Position numbers and translations under genes: made by a program
Notes under the pieces: model-generated
Database searches by the model: none
Told to the model about the DNA's origin: nothing
The model's input: the letters and a program-made list of their open reading frames with translations, nothing else
Origin: Agarilytica sp045430305
Lineage (GTDB): Bacteria; Pseudomonadota; Gammaproteobacteria; Pseudomonadales; Cellvibrionaceae
Assembly: GCA_045430305.1 (NCBI GenBank)
Contig: JAILXW010000001.1
Location: 434,001 to 498,000 of the forward strand
DNA length: 64,000 nt
Direction: 5' to 3'
Shown: in pieces, positions 53,456 through 63,516 of the stretch
How the letters are laid out: each line of letters begins with the position of its first letter
Position numbering within the stretch: position 1 is the stretch's first letter

Positions 53456-55825
53456 ATGCCCAGAAAACAAGCCGCAACACCAGAAAGAGCGCCAGCGAAT
53501 TCTTCCGATTCATTGTCGAATGAAAAGCCGATTGTGACCAACAAAATCCTCCGCGAAGGGGTGCTTATTGGTTTGATTGCCCTGTGTGCGTATCTTTCGT
53601 TAGCGCTCTTGTCATACAGCGCCAACGACCCTGGTTGGTCGAAAACGGGTGCCGGTGGCGAAATAGAAAACGCTGCTGGGCCAGCAGGGGCTTGGATGGC
53701 CGATGTATTTTTCTCACTCTTCGGTCAGATGGCATTTTTGTTCCCTTTGATGCTGCTATTTCAAGTGTGGCGACATTTACGTCATCGCTTGGGCATGATC
53801 TTCGACCCTCTCATCATCACGCTTCGCAGTATTGGTTTTATTTTAGTGATGGTCTCAACTACTGGTATTGCCGTTATGCAATACGGCACCAAAAGTGGAA
53901 GCCTGCCTTTTTCTAATGGTGGCTATTTGGGGTTAAGCACCGCGACGGCAATTGATTCCTCTTTCGGATACATGGGCGGAAGCCTGTTACTTTTGGCATT
54001 GCTGTTGTTTGGGCTAACTGTGTTTATCGAGATTTCTTGGTTTGCCGTTATGGATGCCATTGGCGCTGGAATTTTGTGGTCTGTCGGCGATGCGAAAAGA
54101 CGCTTTACCACTTGGAAATTGAACCTTGCTGAAAAAAGACAAATCAAGCAAAAGCTGGAAGAGCGTAAAACAGCCGTAGAGGTAGAAGTTAAATTAAAAG
54201 AAAAACGTATTCCACCTACGATCAAACCGGTTAAGCAAAAAACCAAGGTAAGTGAACGCGTTAAAAAAGAGCGCCAGCAAACGCTGGAGTTTGACGATGT
54301 TCCGGTTGGCGAGCTTCCACCCATAGGTTTATTAGATCCGGCAGAAAAACAAAGTGACAAAGGGTATTCGCAAGAATCCTTAGAAGGTATGTCGAGGCTA
54401 TTGGAACTTAAGCTCAAAGACTTTGGTGTTGTTGCAGAAGTGGTAGAGGTATTACCCGGGCCAGTAGTGACCCGTTTCGAGATTCAACCTGCAGCCGGAG
54501 TCAAGGTTAGTAAAATTTCAAACCTGGCGAAAGACCTCGCTCGTTCGATGGCAGTGAGCAGTGTACGTGTGGTGGAAGTTATTCTTGGTAAAACCGTCGT
54601 CGGCATCGAGATTCCGAATGAGCATCGTGAGATGGTGCGCCTAAGCGAAGTCATTGCGTCAGAAACGTATGAAAAAACCAGTTCGCCACTCGCTTTGGCG
54701 CTTGGCCACGATATATCGGGTCAGCCGGTCGTTGCAGACCTGGCAAAAATGCCTCACTTGCTCGTCGCGGGTACCACCGGCTCGGGTAAGTCAGTGGGTG
54801 TAAATTCCATGTTGGTGAGCATGCTCTACAAATCGTCACCCGACGAAGTACGTTTCATTCTTGTCGACCCCAAAATGCTTGAGCTTTCGGTTTACGACGG
54901 CATACCGCACCTACTTACGCCGGTTATTACCGACATGAAAGAAGCCGCAACTGGCTTGCGTTGGTGTGTAGGGGAAATGGAACGTCGTTATAAGTTGATG
55001 GCTTCCTTGGGTGTACGAAATATTGCGGGTTACAACAAAAAGGTGCGTGACGCTAAAAAGGCTGGCGAACCGATTTTGGATCCACTGTGGGTACCAGAAG
55101 ACAACGGTGTTATCGAGTTAGAAAATGCCCAAGCCCCAGAGCTCGAAACCATTCCATTTATTGTGGTTGTGATTGATGAGTTTGCCGACATGATGATGAT
55201 CGTCGGTAAAAAAGTAGAACAGCTTATTGCTCGTATCGCGCAAAAAGCGCGTGCTGCAGGTATTCATTTAATTCTCGCTACACAGCGACCTTCGGTCGAT
55301 GTTATTACCGGTTTGATTAAAGCCAATGTGCCCACACGAATCGCCTTCCAGGTGAGTTCCAAGATTGATTCGCGCACCATCCTCGATCAGGGTGGGGCAG
55401 AACAGTTACTCGGCCACGGCGACATGCTTTACCTCGCTCCAGGTACTTCAGTGACTACTCGTGTTCACGGTGCTTTTTTGGACGACCATGAAGTACACAA
55501 CGTTGTGGCTGATTGGAAAAAACGTGGCGAGCCTAATTATCTCGAAGAAATATTCAGTGAAAGCGTTTCTTCTATACCAGTACCCGGTTTCAGCGGTGAT
55601 GAAGAGGGAGAAGGTGGCGATACAGAATCGGACCCACTTTACGATGAAGCCGTGGCTTTTGTATTGGAAACGCGAAAGGCCAGTATATCCTCAGTGCAAC
55701 GTAAGCTCCGAATTGGCTACAACCGTGCCGCACGCTTGATCGAACAGATGGAGACAAGCGGGGTCGTAAGCTCTATGGGTAATAACGGTAGCCGCGATGT
55801 ATTAGCGCCTGCGCACCCTAAGTAA
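53456..55825 (+). CDS. ftsK: Cell-division DNA translocase FtsK
   Basis: This 789-residue protein has four N-terminal membrane helices, a charged linker (about 200-280), and a motor with Walker A AGTTGSGKSVGVN and VVVIDEFADMMM. It ends with a C-terminal gamma winged helix (FVLETRKASISSVQRKLRIGYNRAARLIEQME). It pumps chromosome ends during division and activates XerCD at dif. Its length is at the short end for gammaproteobacteria, due to a shorter linker. It is first in the lolA-rarA-crcB-serS-cysG run. Confidence 0.97.
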   Translation: MPRKQAATPERAPANSSDSLSNEKPIVTNKILREGVLIGLIALCAYLSLALLSYSANDPGWSKTGAGGEIENAAGPAGAWMADVFFSLFGQMAFLFPLMLLFQVWRHLRHRLGMIFDPLIITLRSIGFILVMVSTTGIAVMQYGTKSGSLPFSNGGYLGLSTATAIDSSFGYMGGSLLLLALLLFGLTVFIEISWFAVMDAIGAGILWSVGDAKRRFTTWKLNLAEKRQIKQKLEERKTAVEVEVKLKEKRIPPTIKPVKQKTKVSERVKKERQQTLEFDDVPVGELPPIGLLDPAEKQSDKGYSQESLEGMSRLLELKLKDFGVVAEVVEVLPGPVVTRFEIQPAAGVKVSKISNLAKDLARSMAVSSVRVVEVILGKTVVGIEIPNEHREMVRLSEVIASETYEKTSSPLALALGHDISGQPVVADLAKMPHLLVAGTTGSGKSVGVNSMLVSMLYKSSPDEVRFILVDPKMLELSVYDGIPHLLTPVITDMKEAATGLRWCVGEMERRYKLMASLGVRNIAGYNKKVRDAKKAGEPILDPLWVPEDNGVIELENAQAPELETIPFIVVVIDEFADMMMIVGKKVEQLIARIAQKARAAGIHLILATQRPSVDVITGLIKANVPTRIAFQVSSKIDSRTILDQGGAEQLLGHGDMLYLAPGTSVTTRVHGAFLDDHEVHNVVADWKKRGEPNYLEEIFSESVSSIPVPGFSGDEEGEGGDTESDPLYDEAVAFVLETRKASISSVQRKLRIGYNRAARLIEQMETSGVVSSMGNNGSRDVLAPAHPK

Positions 55826-55851
55826 GCGGTTGATAACCCTAAGGAACTTAA

Positions 55852-56511
55852 ATGAAAACAATGATTTATGGCGCACTCTTAATGTTAATGTGCGCACAAA
55901 CCTTGGCAGGTAACACAAAAGAAAACGCCGAAACCACGGCCGTTGCGAAAACGCTTGCACACTCTTTAACTGAGATCTCCACGTTGTCTGGTCGCTTTCT
56001 GCAAAAAATTATTGATGCGGACGGCCAAACGCTTCAAGAAACGGAAGGTAAATTCAAAGTACTGCGCCCAGGGTATTTTTTGTGGCACGTAGACCCGCCG
56101 TACGAACAGTTGATAATTGGTACTCCCGAGACTCTAAAGGTGTACGATCCAGATTTGGAGCAAATGACGGTTCACCAGCAAAACGTTTTCTCAGGTACAC
56201 CAGCGGCACTAATCAGTGGTGATGTTTCCAGCATTACGCAGCAATACAGTGTTACGCAGCAAACAAAAAACAAAACTCAGACATTTACACTCAAGCAGTT
56301 TGAAAATACAAAAAGCGATTTTGAAAGCTTAAGCTTTCGCTTCAGTTTGAACACCCCGAAGGCCTCCGTGCTTATGGGCATGAATTTCACTGATAGGCTT
56401 GGTCAGCGTACCGAAGTTAGCTTTAGGAAGCTGGAGCAAAATGAGACGCTAGCGCAACGCGCATTCGAGTTCGAACCACCTGCCGATACCGACATCATTC
56501 TCGATGACTGA
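55852..56511 (+). CDS. lolA: Outer-membrane lipoprotein carrier protein LolA
   Basis: This 219-residue periplasmic protein has a signal peptide (MIYGALLMLMCAQTLAG) and LolA features (GKFKVLRPGYFLWHVDPPYEQLIIG, FTDRLGQRTEVSF). It carries lipoproteins from LolCDE to the outer membrane. It overlaps the start of rarA by 8 bp. Confidence 0.94.
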   Translation: MKTMIYGALLMLMCAQTLAGNTKENAETTAVAKTLAHSLTEISTLSGRFLQKIIDADGQTLQETEGKFKVLRPGYFLWHVDPPYEQLIIGTPETLKVYDPDLEQMTVHQQNVFSGTPAALISGDVSSITQQYSVTQQTKNKTQTFTLKQFENTKSDFESLSFRFSLNTPKASVLMGMNFTDRLGQRTEVSFRKLEQNETLAQRAFEFEPPADTDIILDD

Positions 56512-57868
56512 CCTATTTGCCTCAGAAGAACAGGAATTTGTACAACTGGGGCAACCGCTCGCTGCGCGTATGCGACCGCATACCTTAGATGAGTATCTCG
56601 GCCAAGAGCATTTACTAGGTGAAGGAAAACCCCTACGCCAAGCGATAGAGCGTAAACAAATTCATTCGATGATTTTTTGGGGGCCGCCGGGGTCAGGCAA
56701 AACCACCTTGGCGAAGCTATTAGCGAATGAAATTAATGCAGACTTTATTGCTATTTCCGCAGTCCTTTCTGGTGTTAAAGATATTCGCCAAGCCGTAGAG
56801 CGAGCACAAATAAAACGCAAAAGTGCAGGGCGCGCGACGATATTGTTCATCGACGAAGTTCACCGCTTTAATAAATCTCAGCAAGACGCATTTCTACCAT
56901 ACGTTGAAGATGGCACTGTTGTATTTGTCGGGGCCACTACGGAAAACCCTTCTTTTGAAGTAAACAACGCCTTGCTTTCGCGTTGCCGTGTTTATGTATT
57001 GAAGGGCTTTCAACCAGAGGCGCTAACTCAGACTTTAAAGCGCGCTTTAAATAACGAAGAAAATGGCCTTGGTAAACGCCAGCTTGATATTAGTGAAGAG
57101 GAGTTGGCCGCGATTGTTACAGCGGCCGATGGTGACGCCCGACGCGCCTTGAATTTATTAGAGATCGCGTCAGATCTCGTCGATGATGAATCTATGATAT
57201 CTAGCGATATCGTAGGTCAGGTCTTACACGGCGATGTGCGGCGTTTTGATAAGGGCGGCGACCTCTTCTACGAACAGATATCTGCGCTGCACAAAAGCGT
57301 TCGCGGCAGTGACCCAGATGCGACCCTGTACTGGTTGAACCGTATGCTCGATGGTGGATGTGACCCGCTATATATCGCGCGTCGAATCGTGCGTATGGCG
57401 AGTGAAGATATTGGCAATGCCGACCCAAGAGGGTTAGAAATAGCCCTGAATGCATGGCAAGCGCAAGAGCGCTTGGGCAGCCCAGAAGGGGAGTTATCAA
57501 TCGCGCAAGCGGCAGTGTATTTGGCGTGCGCGCCAAAAAGTAACGCCGTGTATAATGCTTTCAAGGCGTCACGTAGTGATGTGCAATCCATGCCCAGTTA
57601 CGATGTGCCCATGCATCTACGCAACGCACCAACAACACTTATGAAAGAGTTGGATTATGGCAAAGATTATCGTTATGCACACAATGAAGCCGACGGTTTT
57701 GCTGCAGGTGAACGCTATTTTCCTGATGAAATTGAACACAGAGAATACTATCAGCCGGTTGCACGGGGCCTTGAAATAAAAATCGCTGAAAAATTAAAGC
57801 ATCTGCGCCAGCAAAATGTCAGTGCTGCAAGCCCTGCTGAAGCAAAACAAGATCATGATCAGGCCTAG
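56504..57868 (+). CDS. rarA: Replication-associated recombination protein RarA
   Basis: This 454-residue AAA+ clamp-loader-like ATPase has GPPGSGKTTLAKLLA, LFIDEVHRFNKSQQDAFLP, and the C-terminal helical domain (YDVPMHLRNAPTTLMKELDYGKDYRYAHN). It acts at stalled forks. It is coupled to lolA by overlap. Confidence 0.96.
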   Translation: MTDLFASEEQEFVQLGQPLAARMRPHTLDEYLGQEHLLGEGKPLRQAIERKQIHSMIFWGPPGSGKTTLAKLLANEINADFIAISAVLSGVKDIRQAVERAQIKRKSAGRATILFIDEVHRFNKSQQDAFLPYVEDGTVVFVGATTENPSFEVNNALLSRCRVYVLKGFQPEALTQTLKRALNNEENGLGKRQLDISEEELAAIVTAADGDARRALNLLEIASDLVDDESMISSDIVGQVLHGDVRRFDKGGDLFYEQISALHKSVRGSDPDATLYWLNRMLDGGCDPLYIARRIVRMASEDIGNADPRGLEIALNAWQAQERLGSPEGELSIAQAAVYLACAPKSNAVYNAFKASRSDVQSMPSYDVPMHLRNAPTTLMKELDYGKDYRYAHNEADGFAAGERYFPDEIEHREYYQPVARGLEIKIAEKLKHLRQQNVSAASPAEAKQDHDQA

Positions 57869-57909
57869 TCTTTTTCTTTCTAGGCATAGATAAAACTAAG
57901 GTAAATTAC

Positions 57910-58281
57910 ATGCAATGGTTAGCCGTCGCACTGGGTGGAAGTTTAGGTGCTTTGTCCCGTTATGCCATTGCCATAAGCTTAGATGTCACTCCAGGTAAAT
58001 TTCCCACGGCTACGTTTATTATCAATGTGCTTGGGTCAGCGCTTATGGCGTTTTTCTTTGTCATTATCGCTGAAAAAACGATACTACCTATTGTGTGGCG
58101 TCAAATCATAATGGTGGGGTTTTTAGGTGCGTTTACGACATTTTCCACATTCTCCATGGAAGCCCTGCAGCTTTTTCATTCTGGCCATGCAAAGCTTGCC
58201 TTAATGTACATGATTAGCACATTAGTCGCTTGTGTCACGGTGGCGGCATTAACCTACGAATTAACGCACAAGCTGCATTAA
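57910..58281 (+). CDS. crcB: Fluoride channel CrcB/Fluc
   Basis: This 123-residue, four-helix protein has GGSLGALSRYAIA, NVLGSALMAFFF and the GAFTTFSTFSMEA motif that lines the fluoride pore. It works as a dual-topology dimer. There is no room for a fluoride riboswitch in the 41 bp before it, so it is probably expressed with its neighbours. Confidence 0.95.
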   Translation: MQWLAVALGGSLGALSRYAIAISLDVTPGKFPTATFIINVLGSALMAFFFVIIAEKTILPIVWRQIIMVGFLGAFTTFSTFSMEALQLFHSGHAKLALMYMISTLVACVTVAALTYELTHKLH

Positions 58282-58345
58282 ATTTTATAATATCGATTTA
58301 CAATCAAAATATTTCACTGAATAAAAATAGGATTATTAGGCTGTT

Positions 58346-59629
58346 ATGTTAGACCCTAAACTTCTTCGCACTGAACTCGAATTTGTAGCGAACAATCTTG
58401 CCAAACGAGGTTACACATTAGACTCTGAAAAAATAGAGTCTTTAGAGACGCAACGTAAGACTTTGCAGGCGCATTCCGAGTCTCTGCAAGCGCAACAAAA
58501 ACAAAGCGCTAAAAAAATCGGGGGCGCTAAAGCAAAAGGGGAAGACATTGCACCCTTATTGAAAGAGGTTGAATCGCTAAAAGCCGAAAACAACGAGGCG
58601 AAAAATAAATTCAATGCACTGCAGTCAGAAATAGAAACAATTTATGCAGGTATTCCCAACCTTCTTGCTGAGGAAGTGCCCGAGGGGAAAAGCGAAGAAG
58701 ACAATCAAGAAGTATTAAAGTGGGGAGAACCTAAAGGGTTTTCTTTCGAAGTAAAAGACCATGTTGATATCGGTGCAGGTTTGGGTGGGTTAGATTTTGA
58801 AACCGCAGCCAAAATCACCGGTTCTAGATTTGCACTCATGCGTAGCGGCGTTGCCAAGCTGCATCGCGCACTCGTTCAATTTATGTTGGACTTACACAGC
58901 AATGAGCATGGTTACGAAGAAGTCAACGTGCCTTATATGGTCAACAAAGACTCCCTGTATGGAACTGGGCAATTGCCTAAGTTTGAAGAAGACTTATTTA
59001 AACTTCGTGAAGAGCGTGAGTTTTATTTGATCCCTACGGCAGAAGTGCCTGTTACAAATATCATGCGCGATGAGATTTTGGATGAGGCGACACTGCCCGT
59101 AAAGTTTACTGCCCACACGCCATGTTTTCGATCAGAAGCCGGTTCTGCTGGCCGAGATACACGCGGGATGATTCGGCAACACCAATTTGAAAAAGTCGAA
59201 ATGGTGAACTTTGTTAAACCAGAAGATTCCGAACAAGCGCTAGAAGACCTTACAGCTTGTGCCGAGGCCATTCTGCAAAAACTAGAATTACCTTACCGTA
59301 AAGTAATTCTTTGCGGTGGTGATATAGGCTTCGGTGCTCGTAAAACTTACGACCTTGAAGTTTGGTTGCCTTCACAAAACACCTACCGAGAGATTTCATC
59401 TTGTTCTAATTTTGGCGATTTCCAGGCAAGAAGAATGAAAGCGCGCTACCGTGACTCTGAAACAGGTAAGCCAGCACTGCTTCACACGCTTAATGGTTCT
59501 GGCCTTGCGATTGGTCGTACACTTGTTGCTATTTTAGAAAACTATCAACAAGAAGATGGTAGTGTCGTGATTCCTACTGAGCTTCAAGGGTATATGGGCG
59601 GTGTTAAAGCCCTAGAGCCAAATAACTAG
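58346..59629 (+). CDS. serS: Seryl-tRNA synthetase
   Basis: This 427-residue class II synthetase has an N-terminal coiled-coil tRNA-binding arm (about 30-100), motif 2 (CFRSEAGSAGRDTRGMIRQHQFEKVEMV) and motif 3 (NGSGLAIGRTLVAILENYQ). It charges tRNA-Ser. Confidence 0.97.
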   Translation: MLDPKLLRTELEFVANNLAKRGYTLDSEKIESLETQRKTLQAHSESLQAQQKQSAKKIGGAKAKGEDIAPLLKEVESLKAENNEAKNKFNALQSEIETIYAGIPNLLAEEVPEGKSEEDNQEVLKWGEPKGFSFEVKDHVDIGAGLGGLDFETAAKITGSRFALMRSGVAKLHRALVQFMLDLHSNEHGYEEVNVPYMVNKDSLYGTGQLPKFEEDLFKLREEREFYLIPTAEVPVTNIMRDEILDEATLPVKFTAHTPCFRSEAGSAGRDTRGMIRQHQFEKVEMVNFVKPEDSEQALEDLTACAEAILQKLELPYRKVILCGGDIGFGARKTYDLEVWLPSQNTYREISSCSNFGDFQARRMKARYRDSETGKPALLHTLNGSGLAIGRTLVAILENYQQEDGSVVIPTELQGYMGGVKALEPNN

Positions 59630-59657
59630 AATAAAGCTTAGGGGCTAAAACGTACTG

Positions 59658-61037
59658 ATGGACTTCCTTCCTCTATTTTTTGATCTCAAATCAAAACCAT
59701 GCTTACTTGTTGGTGGTGGGGCAATCGCTACGCGTAAAGCGCGCCTACTTAAGAAGGCTCACGCTAAAATTATCGTGGTTTCGCCAACGATAGACCCCGA
59801 GCTGCAAGCGCTTGTAGAGCATACAAATGGCCTTCATCATCAAAGCGAATATTCGGATAAGTTCCTCGAAGATGTCACGCTTGTCATCTCTGCAACAGAT
59901 AATGAAACAACGAATCGGCAAGTGGCGAACGATTGTCACATTAGAAAATTACCCGTAAACGTGGTGGATAACCCACAACTTTGCAGTGTTATTATGCCTG
60001 CGATCATTGATCGTAGTCCGCTAATCGTTGGCGTTACCAGTGGCGGTGAATCACCGGTACTGGCTCGCAGGTTGCGTACGCAGTTAGAAAGTTCCATTCC
60101 TGCAGCATATGGCGACTTAGGTAAGCTTGCCAGTGAATTTCGTCAGCAAGTTAAAGCGGTTTTTGACGATGAAGATCAGCGTCGGCGTTTCTGGGAAGAG
60201 GTGCTTAATGGTGACATTGCTGAATTAACATTAACTGGCAACGTCACTCGAGCAAAACAAAAGTTAGAAGAAAAAATTGCTAATAAAGATTATAAAAAAC
60301 ATGGAGAAGTGTATTTAGTAGGGGCAGGCCCAGGCGACCCTGACCTTTTAACATTCAAGGCGCTGCGTTTAATGCAAAAGGCTGAAGTCGTACTTCACGA
60401 CCGCTTGGTATCACCGCCCATACTCGATATGGTTCGCCGAGATGCTGAGCGCATTTACGTTGGTAAACAACGTGACGAACACGCACTACCGCAAGAAGAA
60501 ATTAATCAATTATTGCTTTCATATGCGCAACAAGGAAAACGCGTGTTGCGCTTAAAAGGCGGTGACCCTTTTATCTTTGGTCGCGGCGGCGAAGAAATTG
60601 ACCTGCTCGCTGAAAATCAAATACCTTTTCAAGTAGTGCCTGGAATCACCGCGGCCTCAGGTTGCTCTAGCTATAGTGGCATTCCACTAACACATCGCGA
60701 TTATTCGCAGTCAGTAAGATTCATTACCGGTCATTTAAAAACCGGAGAGGCGAATTACCCTTGGGAAGAGTTTGTAAATGAAAATCAAACCCTAGTTTTT
60801 TATATGGGGTTAAAAGGGCTTCCCAAAATCTGCCAAAACTTAATTGCCCATGGAAAATCAGCCGAAACGCCCGCTGCGTTAGTAGAGCGTGGCACGCTGC
60901 CGAACCAAGAAATTCATATTGGTACCTTGGCTACACTACCTGCTTCAATAAAAAATAAGGAAGTTCATGCACCCACACTACTGATTATTGGTAAGGTTGT
61001 TGGTCTACATGAAAAGTTGAATTGGTATAAAACGTAA
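59658..61037 (+). CDS. cysG: Siroheme synthase CysG
   Basis: This 459-residue trifunctional enzyme has an N-terminal dehydrogenase/ferrochelatase domain (CLLVGGGAIATRKARLL) and a C-terminal SUMT methyltransferase (VYLVGAGPGDPDLLTFKALR, RLKGGDPFIFGRGGEE). It makes siroheme for sulfite and nitrite reduction. It is the last clear gene of the operon from ftsK. Confidence 0.96.
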   Translation: MDFLPLFFDLKSKPCLLVGGGAIATRKARLLKKAHAKIIVVSPTIDPELQALVEHTNGLHHQSEYSDKFLEDVTLVISATDNETTNRQVANDCHIRKLPVNVVDNPQLCSVIMPAIIDRSPLIVGVTSGGESPVLARRLRTQLESSIPAAYGDLGKLASEFRQQVKAVFDDEDQRRRFWEEVLNGDIAELTLTGNVTRAKQKLEEKIANKDYKKHGEVYLVGAGPGDPDLLTFKALRLMQKAEVVLHDRLVSPPILDMVRRDAERIYVGKQRDEHALPQEEINQLLLSYAQQGKRVLRLKGGDPFIFGRGGEEIDLLAENQIPFQVVPGITAASGCSSYSGIPLTHRDYSQSVRFITGHLKTGEANYPWEEFVNENQTLVFYMGLKGLPKICQNLIAHGKSAETPAALVERGTLPNQEIHIGTLATLPASIKNKEVHAPTLLIIGKVVGLHEKLNWYKT

Positions 61038-61077
61038 CTAGGTAAAGATTAGTTTTGAATATAGCGATACCAAAGAA

Positions 61078-61278
61078 GTGGTTGCTGAACCCAAACTTTA
61101 TAGAGTGGCGAGGAATGGCAACGGCTGGTCACTAGCACGAAATGACTATGCCATGATTGAAGATATGGCGAAGGATATTGCGCGTTATGTTGCAAATAAC
61201 TACAGTGCTAAAATAGGAGGAGGGCAAATGCCTCCGGCCAAAGTCATTGGTCAAGCGAACGAAACCAATAGTAAATAG
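61078..61278 (+). CDS. Small protein of unknown function downstream of cysG
   Basis: This is a 66-residue frame with a GTG start. The frame stays open upstream to about 61042 (KISFEYSDTKE then VVAEP), so the true start may be a rare codon there. It contains KLYRVARNGNGWSLARNDYAM and a helical IEDMAKDIARYVANNYS. It probably rides on the cysG transcript. No domain was recognised. Confidence 0.45.
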   Translation: MVAEPKLYRVARNGNGWSLARNDYAMIEDMAKDIARYVANNYSAKIGGGQMPPAKVIGQANETNSK

Positions 61279-61470
61279 TTTACATGGCTTAACCCGCCGG
61301 CTACTTGATAAGACTTAAATCTTTCGGTTAAATGGCCGATAAGCTTACTAACAGCTCAAAATCACGGTACATATCTGGGAAAATTCGAGAAAATCGATCA
61401 TTTTCGAAGATTTTGAGCACGAGTTAAGTTTAGATTGTTCTCAACGGGCAACAGTTTCGAGGTAAAAGTC

Positions 61471-61728
61471 ATGGTAGACAGCATTCGCCCCACATACCGC
61501 ACAGTTACCCCTCAAAAGGTGACAGAGAGGGTGAAGGAGAGTAGCGCTGTTGAAACGCATAGCGATGATAAAGAAGCGGGGCAAGATTACATTGTCAATA
61601 AAGATCGTCGCCAGGTGAAAGAACGTCGCAAAAGAGGCGGTCAAAAGCGCTCGTTATACGACATGCGTACCAGCCGGGGTCGCCGTAAAGAAGACCGCGG
61701 TGACGACAGCATCGAAATCAAAGTTTAA
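61471..61728 (+). CDS. Small, highly basic protein
   Basis: This 85-residue protein is disordered-looking, with a C-terminal half crowded with Arg and Lys (KDRRQVKERRKRGGQKRS, RGRRKEDRGDD). A GAGGT site precedes the ATG at 61471; an upstream TTG is less likely. It may bind nucleic acid or membranes. No family was recognised. Confidence 0.6.
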   Translation: MVDSIRPTYRTVTPQKVTERVKESSAVETHSDDKEAGQDYIVNKDRRQVKERRKRGGQKRSLYDMRTSRGRRKEDRGDDSIEIKV

Positions 61729-61841
61729 CTTTTCTATCACGATCGCCTTTTCAGGCAGCTTAATACCGAACCCCGCTTGCTTGCCTCGGTCTTAGACCGC
61801 TACTATCCGATATTCCTTTCAATTGAAAAAGAGAGTACATC

Positions 61842-63227
61842 GTGGCTTACGATTATGATTTGTTTGTCATTGGGGCAGGTTCGGGTGGCGTACGAGCCAG
61901 CCGAGTTGCATCTCAGTTAGGCGCTAGAGTCGCGGTTGCGGAAGATCGTTACCTTGGCGGAACCTGCGTCAATGTAGGTTGTGTACCTAAAAAGCTTTTT
62001 GTATACGCGTCAGAGTACTCAAAGGCCTACAAAGACGCTCAAAACTTTGGTTGGTCTCAGGCTCACCCTGAATTCAATTGGCATACATTACGAGACAATA
62101 AAACTGCAGAAATTGAAAGACTAAACGGAATTTACGGCAGTATTCTTGAAAACGCAGGGGTCGAGCTTATCAATGGCCACGCCAGCATCCTTGACCCGCA
62201 CACGATCCAAGTGGGCGATAAGACCTTCACATCTCAATATATATTGATTGCCGTAGGTGGCTGGCCTAGAAAGCCAAGTTTCAAGGGCGCCGAATACACA
62301 ATAAACTCGAACGATATATTTTCGCTGGAAAAATTCCCAAAACGAATTTTAGTACAAGGCGGGGGTTACATCGCGGTCGAATTCGCTGGCATATTTCAGG
62401 GCTTGGGGGTTGAAACTGAACTCATATACCGTGGCCCCTTATTTTTACGCGGTTTTGATGAAGAAATTCGCGAATTTGTCGCGAAAGAAGTTGAGAAGAG
62501 CGGGGTTAAGCTTAGCTTTCATGCTGATATTGAGGGCATTGAAAAAAATCCTGATGGTTCTCTCAAGGTGTTGCTAAACACAATGGAAGAGCGCGAAGTA
62601 GACGCCGTATTTACGGCTGTTGGCCGAGACCCAAAAACAGACGGTTTAGGCTTACAAAATACAAACGTACAATTTAAGTCGAATGGCGCAATAGAAGTAG
62701 ATAAAAACTTTCGAACCGCAGAAAAAAGTATTTTTGCTTTAGGCGACGTGATCGGCCGTATGGCATTAACCCCCGTAGCGCTGGCTGAAGGAATGGCGCT
62801 CGCCCGGTATCTTTTCGATAAAGAAGATGTAGATCTTGATTACGCCAATATCGCGACAGCCGTTTTTTGTCAGCCTAATATCGCGACGGTCGGGTTAAGT
62901 GAGCACGAGGCGTCTACCAGAGGCAGGCCTTTTTCTGTTTACACCAGCGAATTTAAACCACTTAAAAACACGATCAGCGGATCGGATCAACGCTGCTTGA
63001 TGAAGTTACTCGTAGATAAAGAAAGCGATAAAGTAATTGGGGCACAAATGGTGGGCCCAGAGGCCGGTGAGATTATTCAAGGGCTTGCTATTGCGATAAA
63101 GGCGGGGGCTACTAAAGATGATTTTGATAGTACTATAGGTGTGCATCCTACATCTGCTGAAGAGTTTGTAACGATGCGTGAAGCCGTTCGAGAAGTCGAT
63201 GCAGATGGAGTCAAAGGCGATGCCTAA
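61842..63227 (+). CDS. gor: Glutathione-disulfide reductase
   Basis: This 461-residue flavoenzyme starts at GTG with GAGAG upstream. It has FAD-binding FVIGAGSGGVRASRVA, the redox-active CVNVGC in GGTCVNVGCVPKK, NADPH-binding VQGGGYIAVEFAG and the C-terminal HPTSAEEFVTM with the catalytic His. It regenerates glutathione. It is monocistronic with its own terminator. Confidence 0.95.
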   Translation: MAYDYDLFVIGAGSGGVRASRVASQLGARVAVAEDRYLGGTCVNVGCVPKKLFVYASEYSKAYKDAQNFGWSQAHPEFNWHTLRDNKTAEIERLNGIYGSILENAGVELINGHASILDPHTIQVGDKTFTSQYILIAVGGWPRKPSFKGAEYTINSNDIFSLEKFPKRILVQGGGYIAVEFAGIFQGLGVETELIYRGPLFLRGFDEEIREFVAKEVEKSGVKLSFHADIEGIEKNPDGSLKVLLNTMEEREVDAVFTAVGRDPKTDGLGLQNTNVQFKSNGAIEVDKNFRTAEKSIFALGDVIGRMALTPVALAEGMALARYLFDKEDVDLDYANIATAVFCQPNIATVGLSEHEASTRGRPFSVYTSEFKPLKNTISGSDQRCLMKLLVDKESDKVIGAQMVGPEAGEIIQGLAIAIKAGATKDDFDSTIGVHPTSAEEFVTMREAVREVDADGVKGDA

Positions 63228-63246
63228 GGTATAAGCCAACGCCGAA

Positions 63247-63284
63247 GCATAAAAAAAGCGCCATTTCAGGCGCTTTTTTTATGC
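63247..63284 (+). terminator. Intrinsic terminator of gor
   Basis: A 16-bp perfect stem (GCATAAAAAAAGCGCC and its complement) flanks an ATTTCA loop. It is U-rich on both strands, so it may also stop transcription of the minus-strand gene at 63298. Confidence 0.9.
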
Positions 63285-63297
63285 ACTAAAATCAATA

Positions 63298-63516
63298 TTA
63301 TCGATATAGTTTGTTGTTGCTAAAGTCTGCTTCTCTTTCAACCGGGCGATATTTACGAAGTTTTTCAGCAATATTTTTTTTCATGGTGGCTTCATCAGCC
63401 ACTTGCTCAATGAAGCGCTTAGCCGCAGCGTTCATCTCTTCGCTATTTTCGGCTAGTTCAACCGTAGGGCAGTCGCTTTCTTCTGGATATTTGTTCTTTT
63501 TAAATAGCGTTAACAT
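63298..63516 (-). CDS. Small protein of unknown function
   Basis: This is a 72-residue frame with a cytosolic, helical, charged composition (EEMNAAAKRFIEQVADEATMKKNIAEKLRKYRP). It converges on gor and shares its bidirectional terminator, which supports a real transcript. No family was recognised. Confidence 0.5.
   Translation of the reverse strand: MLTLFKKNKYPEESDCPTVELAENSEEMNAAAKRFIEQVADEATMKKNIAEKLRKYRPVEREADFSNNKLYR

Noticed and set aside
57869..57909. Fluoride riboswitch before crcB
   Set aside because: Only 41 bp separate rarA and crcB and the pseudoknot core is not present.
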